Positions 1 through 13,317 of a DNA stretch of 64,000 nt are shown in pieces. The stretch is taken from the NCBI GenBank assembly GCA_035772405.1, contig JAYKKM010000438.1:694001-758000 (forward strand), in the 5' to 3' direction. The translations under genes were made by a program, and so were the position numbers. Origin of the DNA: Chrysogorgia sp. JL179-B06 (Eukaryota > Cnidaria > Anthozoa > Scleralcyonacea > Chrysogorgiidae). The notes under the pieces were generated by a model, which did not search any database, was not told where the DNA came from, and worked only from the letters and a program-made list of their open reading frames with translations. How positions within the stretch are numbered: position 1 is the first letter of the stretch; every line of letters starts with the position of its first letter.

Positions 1-180
1 TCATTATGCATGTATGACGTAAATTCCGGACATTTGCATTATTGTATGTCAAACAAACTGATATATCTAAAAAAGAAAGCGAAGAAACGAAAATCTTCAA
101 AAGAAGTTACTTTATCATTTTAAAAGTTCTTCCAAATAAGACAATAAAAATGTTTGAGGTTATGGTTGGTTATGGGCACT
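1..180. mobile_element. Right half of a piggyBac-like hairpin MITE
   Basis: The segment ends in GGGCACT followed by TTAA (181-184). This matches the right end of the complete element at 32364-32835, and the internal sequence closely matches 49890-50026 (shared words include TGCATGTRTGACGTA and AAGTTACTTTATCATT). The left half lies outside the window. TTAA target and AGTGCC-type ends point to piggyBac-like mobilisation, which is inference. The ORF over this stretch has no support as a gene. Confidence 0.7.
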
Positions 181-1419
181 TTAAAACGTCACAAGCGGCC
201 TCGTTCCAGCACAGGTTTATATTTTAAAATGTTAATGAGCGTGACATCAACCAAGGAATTTGGCTTTCTTTCTTGGCTTCAGTGTTAAACTGGTAGAGGA
301 TTTACTGAAAAAAATGATACAATTTCTATAGTATAACGTTCAAGTTATAATGATGCAACTGTAAAGGGAAATAGCTATGACGCATTGTTTATATTATTGT
401 GACTCACGTGGCCGTTTAGTCGAGTGACACTTGGTAGATTTTAGGAGGCCGCTGAGACGTTCGCCACGCTAGTTCGCCACGAATTCCTCTTCTGTAAGTT
501 TTTAGTCGATCCTAGTTTTGCCAAAGTTGTAACGCCGAACCATTGTGAATATACGAATAAAGATACAAATAAATACTACACAAAACGATCCCGTAACACA
601 ATGTCAAATTATGTCAAATTTTTGTAAGAGCGTGCAGAACGTCCTATCGATTGAGATTAATTGGTACTGCTTTACTACATGGCAGCAGTTGAGGGGCTCT
701 ATCAGGACCTGGAGAAAAGTTTGCCCAAAGTGTAGCTCAGCCGGAGTTTGGCTGGTTCTCTCTGCTGCGCTGTGGTTGTCCTCCGGAAGATCTTTTAGTC
801 TTTTAATTTTTACTTTATTTTTATTCTTACTAATGTGGGACTGCTATAATTGGCGTATGCTGTTGCGGCCACTCTGCCATGTTTCTACGTTGACGTTGTT
901 TTTGTATCGTTCTTGTACTATTTACCAATAAATCAATAAAATAAAATCCAATAAAATAAATAAAAATAAAATAAATTTCTCTATAGCAGGAGAATATTGC
1001 ATGTATCCAACATGTGACTGGGTTGATGTCACACTCGTTAACATTTTAAAAACATAAACCTTAAAGAGGAAAGATCAAATCAAAGAAATAGTTCACTGTT
1101 CAACTATTTGCCTCATATATAGAATGTTTACTTTTTAACAATATTATTAATGATTCATCACATAAACTATACCATTTACTACCTCCTAACCATGAGGCTA
1201 TGTACGATCTTAGAAGTAACAGAATGTTTAATATGTTTCAAATAAATACGAATAGATTTCAAAATACATTTATTCCTGCCATATGTGCAATAGTTTACTT
1301 TAGTTTAAAATTCTATAGTTAACGTTTCCAATATATCTGTAAATATTGTAATGTACTATCACATTATCACATTTAATTAGTTAATATTTTAAACTGTACA
1401 TCACGCAATTCAGCTATTA
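181..1419. other. Intergenic, no supported gene; A-rich tail at 927-977
   Basis: There is a possible 128-codon frame at 545-931 that starts at a GTG and has a hydrophobic stretch, but it matches no family I know. It runs into an AATAAA/TAAAA-rich tail at about 927-977, which resembles the 3' end of a retroposon. The rest is AT-rich and I see no conserved motif in it. Confidence 0.4.
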
Positions 1420-1955
1420 CAAAGGCGGCGGAACCAGGGGGCTAGGGGGCTATAGCCCCCTAGAAGACGCATCTAGGGGGACTAAGCCCCCCTACCCAGT
1501 ATCCCACTTACATCCCATGAAATCCCAAGAGATCAAGAGATACCACGAAATTATAACAACTATATCAGTCTGTATGCACTTTTTGGTTGTATTGCGTTGC
1601 AGTGGTTGATTACCTGAGGTCTAAAAATTCTTCTGGGATTTGCTAGTTTACTTTGGATGGGCTCTCAAACACCTGATAATTTTTGCAACGTGAAATTTAC
1701 TGTAAATTATGATATTTAGTTCTTTGTTTTTGCTTAAAATTTGAGCCGTTCTTGCGGTGAAATCAGCTATAAAAGCCTTCCCTCATAATGCGGGAAATCG
1801 CGTTTCAGAGGTTCTAGATTTCAAAAATTTCAGCGGGATCACGCCCCCTAATTCCCCTAGAAGAATCGCGCCTTCGGAGCGAATATCGTCGTAAATTTGT
1901 ACCGGTTTCGCCGAGTTTCATCCCCCCTACTTTCAAGAACGTTCCGCCGCCACTG
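1420..1955. mobile_element. hAT-type MITE
   Basis: Left end CAAAGGCGGCGGAAC and right end (reverse complement) CAGTGGCGGCGGAAC form 15-bp inverted repeats with two mismatches. The flanks are AGCTATTA (1412-1419) and AGCTATAT (1956-1963), an imperfect 8-bp duplication as expected for hAT. Sub-terminal sequence is rich in GGGGGCTAGGGGGCTATAGCCCCC palindromes. There is no coding sequence. Confidence 0.75.
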
Positions 1956-2247
1956 AGCTATATTAGGCTGCTGTATATGTGAATTTTTAATAAAACTATC
2001 TATCTGGGGTGTTAGGCACTTTGAAGAGAGATATATCTCCGAAGCAAATGTACCAAATCATGAAAATTGTAAAAGACCGTATCAGCTATTTTTGCATCTT
2101 CTATACAAAAAAATAAAACTGTCCATGAGGGCTTACAGTAATTAGATTTCAGTATGTGTATGCATGATCCCACTAGTAGAACTATTCTACTAAACATTGA
2201 TGTGTCTTATTATTTTTCAGAGACAAAACTGTCCTATATACCTTCAA

Positions 2248-3156
2248 ATGGCTTACGAAAACCTAACGACCAATAGAACTACAACAATTCCGGAGCAATG
2301 GGCAATCGCACCGTATATTCTCGTCGTCGTATTCTCGATTTTTGCCATCGCCCTGAACGGCTTCCTTATTCTGGTCATGACAAAAGAACGGAAGATGTTC
2401 TTCCACACCCGAGTATCATACTTCGTGATTAATCTCGCCGTGGCTGATTGCCTAACTGGTGTTAGTCTTACCTACTTTGGATTTCAAGAATTATTAATGG
2501 TGGAAAAATCATCAGCATTCCGTCCTGTGGTACTTTTCAGTTGGACAACAGTGCAATGTTCATTTTTCACGTTGCTGTTAATGTCCGTAGATAGATTGGT
2601 TATGGTACTATACCCGATGAGCTGGACAAGCATTCTTACAGTCCGACGCACCATTATCAGTGTTGCAGTGGTTTGGCTAGTATCCATCACCGGAGGGGTG
2701 GTGATGCATTTTTACACGTTGGCGACACAACTGGCAATATTGAGTTTCGTGGAATTATGTACCTTGATATTCGTATGCAACAGTTTGTTTATCTACCCCG
2801 TGCTAAAAAAAAGAGAACAAGGCAGGTATACTTCAGATGATCCCTCAAACTCCACCGAGCGTCTGCCGACCCCTCACGACAAAATGTCCAATGTTGTTGT
2901 AATACTGATGGTTGTTCTAACAGTAACGCAGCTGCCATTTGTAACGTGCTTTCAAATATATCTCGTAAACTTTCTATTCGATAAGAGCATTATTCGAAAT
3001 CTTGACAACAACAAATTCTATCAAGCTTATTCTTATGCACAAGCTTTTGCCGGTTTGAACTTTGTGGTGAATCCAATTGTTTATGCGTGGCGCATACGAA
3101 CCTATCGTAAAGCTTTCACAAGAGTCTTGAAGTGTTGCAATATCTGTAATCGTTGA
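2248..3156 (+). CDS. Rhodopsin-family (class A) GPCR, single coding exon
   Basis: Encodes a 302-aa seven-transmembrane receptor predicted at the plasma membrane; the ligand is not inferable. The ATG at 2248 is preferred over 2197 because 2201-2220 is a textbook splice acceptor (pyrimidine-rich tract ending TTTTTCAG), so the upstream ATG would lie in an intron. Helices lie at roughly residues 21-45, 55-78, 93-117, 136-158, 162-184, 215-238 and 262-283. Motifs seen are LNGFLIL in TM1, LAVAD in TM2, DRL at the end of TM3 (115-117, a variant of DRY) and NPIVYAWR in TM7. N-glycosylation sites (NLT, NRT) lie in the short N-terminus. Oddities: TM6 has TQLPF in place of CWxP, and the extracellular loop between TM4 and TM5 lacks the usual disulfide cysteine. 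Cnidarian genomes carry large families of such intron-poor receptors. Confidence 0.9.
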   Translation: MAYENLTTNRTTTIPEQWAIAPYILVVVFSIFAIALNGFLILVMTKERKMFFHTRVSYFVINLAVADCLTGVSLTYFGFQELLMVEKSSAFRPVVLFSWTTVQCSFFTLLLMSVDRLVMVLYPMSWTSILTVRRTIISVAVVWLVSITGGVVMHFYTLATQLAILSFVELCTLIFVCNSLFIYPVLKKREQGRYTSDDPSNSTERLPTPHDKMSNVVVILMVVLTVTQLPFVTCFQIYLVNFLFDKSIIRNLDNNKFYQAYSYAQAFAGLNFVVNPIVYAWRIRTYRKAFTRVLKCCNICNR

Positions 3157-3724
3157 CAAAATCGTTGGCACGACATAGACGTTCAACAAGTGTGAATCCC
3201 CCACACATTGCAATGTTGTATACAATCTAAATGATTTCGAAACGTCTTTCTGGTAGACATTGTTTCTATAATTGTATTTTTAACAGAATAGGGGAATATG
3301 GAACGATGAATTATGCTTTTCCAGCAGCGTTAAACACGACATGCAATGTGCCAACTCATTTTGTCAACGATTGTAGTAGATCACAACGGCTCGTTCGAGA
3401 ACAAGTAGTGTTTGCCTATAACTAATTAATATCAGTATGAAATCAATATAAAAGTGTAACAATACTCTGTTTAAAGATTCTGGTGTCATTGTGCTCGAAA
3501 AGACCAATAGAATTATTGTTAAGTAGTACTTTCAAGTTTATAAATTATGCACGACATAACTAGTGCTATATGTTTTTCATTAAAATTGTCATATTGGAGT
3601 ATGAAATTGTTCGCACGTGAGACAGTTTGTCACACAATAATTATCAACCAGAACACCAACCCTGTTAGCTCTATAAATAACTGGAGGACTATGTTCTAGT
3701 CTTTGGCCGAGCAAAAAGCATATG
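3157..3724. other. 3' flank of the GPCR, no further gene seen
   Basis: AT-rich sequence after the GPCR stop, presumably containing its 3' UTR. Short ORFs here have no recognisable features. Confidence 0.4.
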
Positions 3725-4325
3725 TACTTTTAGTACGTATTCCATATAAGGAAGTCGTCTACGAGCAAATACAAGGCATTGACGAGCAAATGCAAGGCAT
3801 TGATGAGCAAATACATGGCACTCGTACCAGCCCACTGGATGTGGAATTGTTAACACGTTACGATATGTTCGATTATCCGCTCTTTTTAAGAAAACTACGT
3901 TCGCTAGCCGGATAAGCTGTACGTATATTGTAAACAGATAATTTACATTTGTTTTAATATATATTGTAGCTTTGGGAGTTGATTATTTCTTAAGAAAACG
4001 TTCGTCGAAGACAGCCGAAAGTTCGTGTTTTTGTTCACAAGATGGTATCCGTATTACGAAAATTATATTTTTGGGCATGTTCGATTATCCGCGCTTTTAA
4101 AGAGAACTAAGTTAGCTACCGGGATATAGCTGTCGTATGTTGTAAATACCTGTAGATCATTTAACTTTCTGTTTATTTCTCAAGAAAACGTTTGCCAAAG
4201 GGTTAGGACCTTTGTTGTTTTGGGGTACGAGGGTTCAACGTGTCGGCCATTTGCTCGTTAATTCACTCTATTTGCTCGTCAATGCCTTCTATCTGCGCCT
4301 CCTTATAAGGAATACGTACTAGATA
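3725..4325. repeat. Fold-back repeat with GAGCAAATACAAGGCATTGA units
   Basis: The left arm (about 3725-3823) carries GTACGTATTCC followed by three 21-bp units containing GAGCAAAT.CAAGGCATTGA. The right arm (about 4246-4320) has the inverse: GAGCAAATGG, CATTGACGAGCAAAT and GGAATACGTAC on the opposite strand. The interior (CTCAAGAAAACGTTCG-like words) recurs at 57990-58520. The 70-codon frame over the left arm simply reads the tandem units. Confidence 0.6.
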
Positions 4326-4430
4326 CCCCTATCGCAAAAAGTGAAGCCAAACATGGCGGACATGGAGGTGATTTTGTATGTCAGTTTCAGACTTTCAGTC
4401 CCCTACGCGGTCTTGTACGTCAGTTTCAAT

Positions 4431-5436
4431 CACTGACCTCTATATATAACTGGACTGCTCCTGCTTCCTCCGCAGGCTTTTTGATGTAAACCTCTATTAT
4501 CTATTTGTAAACCGAACGCAAATGATCGCGTGCGGCCGACAACGCAGCCGACAACGCGGCCGACACTTGTTACGAATGAGAAGCGCGAGCTTCCCTCTCC
4601 TTCTTCCCCGTATCCCCTTACAGACGTCTGGGAACGATTAGTCCCATTACCAATCACTCACAGAAAGTGTCGTAAAATCAGTCAAAAGGATGGCGTCAGC
4701 TGGAGTCTATTTTTTGATGGTAATGACTACTGGTCATTGGATTGCTGGGGCAAGTTTGTCCAACGACCAATCAAATTTGTTTGATATCAGCTGGAGTCCT
4801 TTTTCCCGTGTCGTGACACAAACGGTATTTTCCCTCTGCAAAAATGAGACTGGACACAAAACCTTGGCAGATGTTCTTTATCACTAGAAAACTTTCCACT
4901 AAATTCTAAAAGCCTTCAACACTAGTTGTCAACACTCGGAGGACGTATGAAATGAAATTATTTTCGGTTGTATGCCATTTAATCTCTTTTATCCTCAGAT
5001 AAGATATAAAGTGCGAACTTGTTGCTTTTGTTCTTAAAGGTTGTTTATCTATAGAAACTTTTTACAGAAAAGAGAATGCTGAATAGATGTTAGATTGTTT
5101 ACTGTTTTTTAAGAAGTAAGTCGGTCAAGAGTGACTGTCAGGCTGAAGCATGATAAGCATCATCCAATAAACATTGAAATACAAATTATATCAATAATTG
5201 AAAATTTCAAGCTTGTTTATTTTGTCGAATGTCATCTGGTCAAAAAACGTTGCTTTAAAAACCACCTAAAAGCATAAAACGAGAAAATACTGTAAATTTG
5301 TATTTAATTTTTCAAAGTAAAAACATTTGCCGACTAACAATTCGCCACAGACTGTTGTAAATACAGGTCAGTGGTAGCTACCATGAGAAAATGGACTCCA
5401 GCTGACGAGCAGTCCAGTTATATATAGAGGTCAGTG
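4431..5436. mobile_element. MITE with CACTGACCTCTATATATAAC ends, copy 1
   Basis: The left end CACTGACCTCTATATATAAC and right end are exact inverted repeats of about 27 bp. The flanks GTTTCAAT (4423-4430) and GTTTTAAT (5437-5444) suggest an 8-9-bp target duplication. A second, right-truncated copy lies at 44496-44995. The interior has no convincing ORF. The ends resemble those of the CACTGATCTCTAAATA family at 6358-6891. Confidence 0.75.
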
Positions 5437-6043
5437 GTTTTAATCCAGACGCAACTTTTCTATTTTTCTCAACTATGTTCATTTTGAAAACATTCACAAA
5501 ACATAATATCAATTGAGGCAGAAATGAACCAATAATTTCAAATTTGTATTACCAAAGTCAATCCGATTCAAAATGGTATATTTTTTATAAGAGCAAATTA
5601 CAGAATTAACCCAAAACGACGAAAGAAGCTCTCAAAAATTTTACCGCACTCCCGGCCATTTTGAGACAACTGATGTCACTAGCACAGAATATTACTAAAT
5701 CCTTTTTAAGTACTCAGTTACTGAAAGTTTGTTAGATTTACTTCGTTATAGAAAATTCTTGGAAATGATTTCGTAACCGAACCAAAACAAAACCTAAAGT
5801 ACAATGTCGTGAATAATGACGTACATGAGCTCACAGGGTGCAGAAGTTCAACTCGCGCTAAAACATGTCCCATTTTTTAAACGCATGGGCGTGATTCGCC
5901 ATTCTGGCAAGTTATCCCGGCAGCAGTCTTACCTTCCAGCCACTTAACAAACCTTGCAAACTGAAGACGTACAAATGTTAATGACAAAATGGCCATCGCT
6001 TGAAGGGTGGTCAGTTGATGTCAAATATATAATACATTCACAA
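5437..6043. other. Intergenic, nothing recognised
   Basis: Non-coding, AT-rich sequence. I see no gene, repeat pair or motif. Confidence 0.4.
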
Positions 6044-6130
6044 ATAATTTCATGTTACGAGAGATCCTAATAATAACCTCAACCCTAATACTAACCCTAG
6101 TATTATGGTCCCTCGTAACATGAAATTATG
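6044..6130. repeat. Hairpin with telomere-like loop
   Basis: Arms ATAATTTCATGTTACGAG and the inverse CTCGTAACATGAAATTAT enclose a loop of degenerate AACCCTAA/ACTAACCCTAG words. Confidence 0.7.
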
Positions 6131-6142
6131 TGTACCGCTTAA

Positions 6143-7208
6143 AAGTGGTACTACATTCAAATTTCCACCTATCGATATTTTTACGTATTTATAAAGCAGA
6201 GCTGTCAAATATAACTCGGTCGAAACCGTTTTGCGATTCGACGATGGCAAGTATTATTTTTCTGATTCCGAATCTGGAGTTGTTACGTCCGCCATTAATC
6301 GATCATGTTCCTGACCAGCGTAACGAAGTGACGTCAGATTCTTAACGCGAAGATTCCCACTGATCTCTAAATAAAGACTGGATTGAGCTTTCTATTGTAT
6401 CTGATGAGCTGATTTTGAAGCCTGCATATTTTCATAATGTAAATTAACGAGAGATCATAAGAAACTCCGAGTTTGCAAGCAAATCAAACTGTGACGCTAG
6501 CGTCACAGTAAATTTCGCGTCCTCAAAAATAGGTTAAGTGTCTGGCCAATATAGTTTCTTTGTTAACATTAAATGCATAACATCTTCAACCTAATTTGAC
6601 GTCTCATATCAGGCTTCTCTCACTGGATAATTAGAGCCAAGGGTGGTCATTGCTAAGGGACCAAAGTCGCAGTAAATCTGTAGGTAGGCGATGAATCGTT
6701 TTACCCAGTAATTTGAAAAATGTTTTCTGGTCCTCTTTATAGTAATATTATTTTATTTTGTCGATGGTAAGAGCACATAAACCATCAAAAAACCTCATAG
6801 GATTCCCAATTGGTCCATTAGTAATGGCGGACTTCCGGTTTCATTTTCTGAACAATAGTTGCTCGATCCAGTCTTTATTTAGAGATCAGTGGAAGATTCC
6901 ACATGGCGAATTCTTCAAGTAAATCCATAGTGATCAAGGTCCTTTTTTCAAATTCTTCGTCTGAAAGGCTGGACATTTCATCTACTTCTCGAAGAAAACA
7001 AGAAAACTCGACTGAAATTCAGGCGTAGCATTGAGAATCTGACGTCACAAATTGCGGGCTCACTTGGAACACTTTAGTAATGGTGGCATAAATAGTAGTG
7101 ATCTCAGAGCTCAAAATACTTACTTCAAAATACTGAAACCTGAAATACTATTCTATATAAAGAAAATCTAAAAAACGGGGGGGGGGCGAATTTTCACTGT
7201 AGTGCCAT
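6143..7208. mobile_element. piggyBac-like element, copy 1 (TTAA flanks)
   Basis: Flanked by TTAA on both sides (6139-6142 and 7209-7212), with ends related to AGTGCCACTACG. It is homologous over its length to the copy at 40073-44272. It contains a nested MITE at 6358-6891, and the corresponding unoccupied site is visible in copy 2 near 40275-40290. Confidence 0.7.
6358..6891. mobile_element. MITE with CACTGATCTCTAAATAAAGA ends, perfect 9-bp TSD
   Basis: Terminal inverted repeats of about 30 bp: CACTGATCTCTAAATAAAGA at the left and its exact inverse at the right. Direct flanks GAAGATTCC at 6349-6357 and 6892-6900 are identical 9-bp duplications. Copy 2 of the host element (about 40277) has the unfilled sequence with a single GATGACTCC. 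A 9-bp duplication suggests a MULE-type transposase, which is inference. A second copy is at 36415-36876. Confidence 0.9.
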
Positions 7209-7414
7209 TTAAAGCTAATATGGTTATTCTAATAATACTAAAATGAAGATTTTGCTTATCGAGTAGATCGCCTACCGTTTGTCGACCGGTTTCAGATTAG
7301 ATCAGTCAAACCGACGATCCAGGTTGGAGATTTTAACGTGATCTAATCAAACCGCGGTAACTCGAATTATTTGAAAATCGTTGTTGAATATATTAGTAGT
7401 CATATAAATTTCAT

Positions 7415-7645
7415 GTGTAAGGGATTGGCATTAGCTCTTAACCAATCAGATTGCAGTGAACATTTGAAGGAACCAATCAGAGCGAAGTGGATATTCTCAA
7501 ATTCGGGGGGTATCCCAAAAATAGTTGTCGGCTGATTATTATAATCTTATTATTACCCGAACCGGAGGGAAACCTTCAAATGTTTGATTGCAATCTTCTA
7601 TTGGTTGTTGTTGAGCTAGTGCCAATCCCTCACAAACAGATGGAT
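7415..7645. repeat. Inverted-repeat MITE-like segment
   Basis: The left arm contains GGGATTGGCATTAGCTC, CAATCAGATTGCAGT and CATTTGAAGG. The right arm is its inverse (CCTTCAAATG, TTGCAATCTTCTATTGG, GAGCTAGTGCCAATCCC). No coding content. Confidence 0.65.
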
Positions 7646-7654
7646 ATTCGAAGA

Positions 7655-7935
7655 AGAAGTGTCGAAACGCCCGCATCTCTCTTTCTCTCTTTCTCTCTCT
7701 GATGATGTGATAAGGATGGGAAAAAATTTTGGAAAAAAAATTATTATTAAAAAAACGAAATAAATAAAATTAGATTATGGTTTGTATTTTTTTTAAAAAA
7801 AAGTAAAGTGATTTGAAAATAGTATTTTATAAAAAAAGAATGAAAGCGAGAGAGAGAGAGAGTTGTTTTTTTGGTATTTTTTTCTAAAATAAAAATAAAA
7901 AGGGCGTAGAGTCCGGAAGTAGATACGCTCAGATA
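7655..7935 (+). repeat. Left terminal inverted repeat of the 22-kb virus-like element
   Basis: Begins AGAAGTGTCGAAAC and continues through CATCTCTCTTTCTC, CTCTGATGATGTGATAA, an AT-rich stretch, and TATTTTATAAAAAAAGAATG with a GA run. The same order is read on the minus strand from 30086 to about 29885. AG at the 5' end is the usual start of Polinton repeats. No matching 6-bp target duplication is visible (CGAAGA on the left, GCAGGC on the right), so one end may be rearranged. Confidence 0.7.

Positions 7936-10030
<2,095 letters not shown>

Positions 10031-10108
<78 letters not shown>
10031..10108. repeat. (TA)n microsatellite
   Basis: About 77 bp of TA directly abutting the right end of the fold-back element. 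Confidence 0.98.
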
Positions 10109-10110
<2 letters not shown>

Positions 10111-10114
10111 CTTA

Positions 10115-10340
10115 ATGGTTTTTTTTGGTTTTTTTAAAGCTAAAGTTATTTGAAAAAAGTATTTTATAAAAAAAATAAAGAGAGAGAGCAAGAGAGAGAG
10201 AGAGAGAAGTGTTCCGAACGAACACCAGAAGCGAAGTGAGGTGGGTGTGGTTATTTCGGAAGTAAAATAGAGATTTTGTTTTTTTATTTTATAAATAAAA
10301 AATAAAAAGGGCGTAGGTTCCGGAAGTCAATTGGTTTGGG
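10115..10340 (+). repeat. Second copy of terminal-repeat sequence
   Basis: Shares AGTATTTTATAAAAAAA with a GA run, and AAAAAGGGCGTAG..TCCGGAAGT, with 7828-7935. Its GAAGTGAGGTGGGTGTGGTT matches the minus strand near 29830-29855. The left end of the element therefore carries its repeat twice, about 2.3 kb apart. Confidence 0.65.
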
Positions 10341-10475
10341 GTGTCTATATATATATACGAAATGTGTATGGGATTTAAAGACTATGAATATCAATAGAAG
10401 ATCCTGTAAATATATTCCTGTGAAATATAGTGTAGACTGCGTGAAGATGAAGTAAATTTTATATTAATTGGTTAG

Positions 10476-10649
10476 AATCGTGATCGAATAAACGGGAACA
10501 AGTACCATTTGTATTTAAAGGTTGAGAAGCAAATTGAACTTTTTAAAGGAAAACATATTATACGTACTGTGTGGATACAACCTATAGATACTGAACTAAT
10601 AGATTTTGTTCAATTGAGATATAAAAGAATACAATTTTTTAGATGGTAA
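10476..10649 (+). pseudogene. Short open stretch, unknown element protein
   Basis: About 57 codons open up to TAA at 10647, directly preceded by an in-frame TAG. The composition is mixed and codon-like (for example KYHLYLKVEKQIELFKGKH) in an AT-rich background, which suggests a once-coding region. No family recognised. It lies just inside the left repeat and points rightward. Confidence 0.4.
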
Positions 10650-10788
10650 GAGTATGATTTTTAATGATTTTTTGTGGTTTATTACGTTTTTATGTGCTTG
10701 TTTGAGAATATTTTTAAAGTTTTTCTTAAGGGTTATGAATATTATTGAATATATTGATTATGATTATTATTTTTATTTGTTTTTTTAG

Positions 10789-12021
10789 ATGGAAAATCAA
10801 TCTGTTGTTAGTAAAAGAAAAAAAACTTTTAAATTTACAAATCGTCCAGTTTTGGAAAGACAAGTGAAAAAAAGAAAAGTGGAAGAAGAAACCATTTCTT
10901 TCTTATATATTTTAAAAGTAGTCACGTATTTTGAACGGTTTAGAAATTCACAAATTGGTTTTATCTATTGGCTGTTTGGGGTTTACGACTATTATTGTGG
11001 TGAAATTATTGGTTGTTTACCAATTAAAACCAATGTGTTTGCACGATATTACACCGGATTTTATTGTTTAAGGTTAAACGATCCAGATGTTAAAGAAATG
11101 AAACTTGGACCATTGAAGGAGGAGAAGGAAAATACATTGTTCCATATCTTAACAGTGGTGAAAAATATATTTTCCATAGATATTCAGATCCTCATGAGTT
11201 AATATTAGCAAAGAAACCTGATTTATTATCTTCATTATTTAGTTTAGATAATCGTTATTTAGATACTTTATATGTTAGTGTAACAAGACCGCAATATTTT
11301 CGTAACGATAATTATCATTTTATGTCCCCTATTGTTTATATATTATATAAATATAAATCCGATACCCTTTGGGATGGGGAGAAAATTTATATATAAAATG
11401 ATCTATAAAATATCTTTAGAAGAAGATTCACATATTTTAGTTGATCTTGCTCTTTATTTATTAACTGTATCACCTTTTTTATTAGTGTGTCTTGCCCATA
11501 GTCCTGAACCGATTAAATATAATATATTTTGCATAGCAACATGTTTTATTTTTTATTGTCCAAAACATAATCCTCAGGGCAGAATTGAAAATAATATCCT
11601 AACCGATATTGATCTTGATCGCGTCATACATAATTTTAATTGTCTTTATAGTGAGGATAATAAACAATGTCATTATAAAAATTGTAAACAAAAATCCACC
11701 TTTTTTTTGTGTAACCCTGTAAATGATTATATATTCAATAGTGAAATTTTGAGATGTGAACATTTTATTTTTTATTATATTAAATTATCTCCTACAACCC
11801 AAATAATTCATTTATTCCCGGTAACTACACATACTTCTACTATATTTAATATGGAAATATTAGATTATGTTTTATTAACACCATTTTTTTCAATAATATT
11901 TGAAGAAGATAATATAGAATATGTAAAAGCTTATCTTATGGCATATTTACAGATATATAATGATAATTTTAATTTTAGAAAATTTAAATTTAAATTACAA
12001 GACGTTGTAGTTAGAAATTAG
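10789..12021 (+). pseudogene. Frameshifted unknown gene of the virus-like element
   Basis: Three consecutive open blocks (10789-11202, about 11125-11395, 11332-12021) read in the same direction with overlapping ends. They look like one gene of roughly 400 codons broken by two frameshifts. The N-terminal block is basic, with KRKKTFKF and VKKRKVEEE, which could act as a nuclear signal. The last block has Cys/His clusters (CFIFYCPKH, CHYKNCKQ) that might bind metal. I do not recognise a family. AT-rich codon use matches the neighbouring element genes and differs from the host exons. Confidence 0.5.
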
Positions 12022-12163
12022 AGTAAATAACATTTTAATAAATTTGTAAAAATAAAAAATAAGACATTGTAATTAAAGGGAATTGTTTTTTCTAATAAGA
12101 ATTTTTTTTTAAAGTTTTAAAGTCTGTAATTGTTAATCTTGTCCAATGTTGAATTAATTCAAT

Positions 12164-12445
12164 TTATTTTTCTCCAATATGTTTTTCATCAAAAAGACAA
12201 TGAATTAATGAATAAAATGCAATGATATGTCCTATTTCATGACGTTCCATTTGTTTATAAATGAATTCCATTTGTTCGATATTGATTTGTAAAATAATGT
12301 TTTTCAATAAATATTTTTGATTTGTAACACATTCTTCTATTAACGGGTTCAATCTTTTGTATTTAATATTGTTTCTTGCAAGTTCTTCGAGAATGATATC
12401 CGTTTTTTTTGAAAAAGTAAAAGAACAAAATTTACACACACACAC
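12164..12445 (-). CDS. Small hypothetical protein with CxxC and an HExxH-like string
   Basis: A 93-aa frame on the minus strand, converging with the upstream rightward gene. It begins MCVCKFC (CxxC) and near the C-terminus has ERHEIGHIIAF, which fits the generic HExxH zinc-protease pattern. There is no third metal ligand at the metzincin position, and the protein is too short for a known peptidase, so the match may be chance. Function unknown. Confidence 0.35.
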   Translation of the reverse strand: MCVCKFCSFTFSKKTDIILEELARNNIKYKRLNPLIEECVTNQKYLLKNIILQINIEQMEFIYKQMERHEIGHIIAFYSLIHCLFDEKHIGEK

Positions 12446-12537
12446 ACATATATATTTATATACAATCCATTTATTTCTTTACATATTTACTTTACATAAT
12501 ATATATATATTTTTATTTATTTTTTAATTTTCTTTTT

Positions 12538-12783
12538 TTAAATATTTTCAATACACAGTTTTCCTATTTTCTTAAATGTTTTTCGATAGTTTCTTTCTAA
12601 CAATCTAATTCCTATCCTATTATTTTTATATATATTAAATTTTCTAATTATTTTTTCTTTTTCTTTAAATATAAATTTTAATTGTTCATACTAGTCTAAA
12701 TCTCTAACTATAATGTCACTATCTTCATCGCTATTAATATTTACATAAGATACAGTTTCTATATATATTAGTCGTTTTTATAA
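12538..12783 (-). pseudogene. Degenerate minus-strand ORF, unknown
   Basis: About 80 codons with one internal TAG. The N-terminal half is acidic (NINSDEDSD) and the C-terminal half basic (IGIRLLERNYRKTFKK). No homology recognised. It follows the small ORF at 12164-12445 on the same strand. Confidence 0.35.
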
Positions 12784-12869
12784 TTTTAAATAAAGCTTAA
12801 CGCAATTTCGTTACACAGATCTGTTTATGAATTGGGTTTTGTATTATATAAATTTAAAAGCGCGTCAAG

Positions 12870-13300
12870 AAGTTCCTTTACAGTCAAGCGCAATATCTTT
12901 TCATTTATTTAAAATTAAGCTATCTTTCACAGTCAGGCTTTTCATTTTAATTTAAAGAACACGTATTATCAACTTCGCTACTGTGATTGTCTAAAAGAAT
13001 GAAATATGACACGTTGCTAGGGTTGTCAACGTCGCTACTAAAATCGTCTGTCTGTGAATTTGTTTGATAAAAATCAAAACCGGGTAAGATCTTTAACAGT
13101 CAGACTTTTCATTTTTAATTTAAAGAAAGCAAGTGTTCAACTTCACTTGTCTGTCTGTGAATTTGTTTTGATTACACAAATTTTGCGTGGGTATAAAAAT
13201 ATGAAATATGAACCCGTTGCTAAGGTCAACATTGCGCTACTGAGTTTTGTCTGTTTGTGAATTCGCGTTGTTATACAAATTTTGCGAGGGTATAAAAGAT
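12870..13300. repeat. Degenerate direct repeats with TATA-like motifs
   Basis: Words such as CAGTCAGRCTTTTCATTTT, GTCTGTCTGTGAATTTG and ACAAATTTTGCGWGGGTATAAAA recur two or three times at irregular 150-190-bp spacing. GGTATAAAA occurs at about 13190 and 13288. This could be a duplicated promoter block, but no intact gene follows directly. Confidence 0.5.
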
Positions 13301-13317
13301 AGGGATATACTTTATGG

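Noticed and set aside
545..931. 128-codon frame near the left edge
   Set aside because: Begins at GTG, has no recognisable domain and ends in a retroposon-like A-rich tail. Kept only as a remark.
12164..12445. Zinc metalloprotease based on HEIGH
   Set aside because: HExxH alone is common by chance; no further ligands and the protein is too short. Not called as a protease.
12870..13300. CRISPR-like array
   Set aside because: Repeats are long, irregular and diverged, spacers are not uniform, and the genome is eukaryotic.
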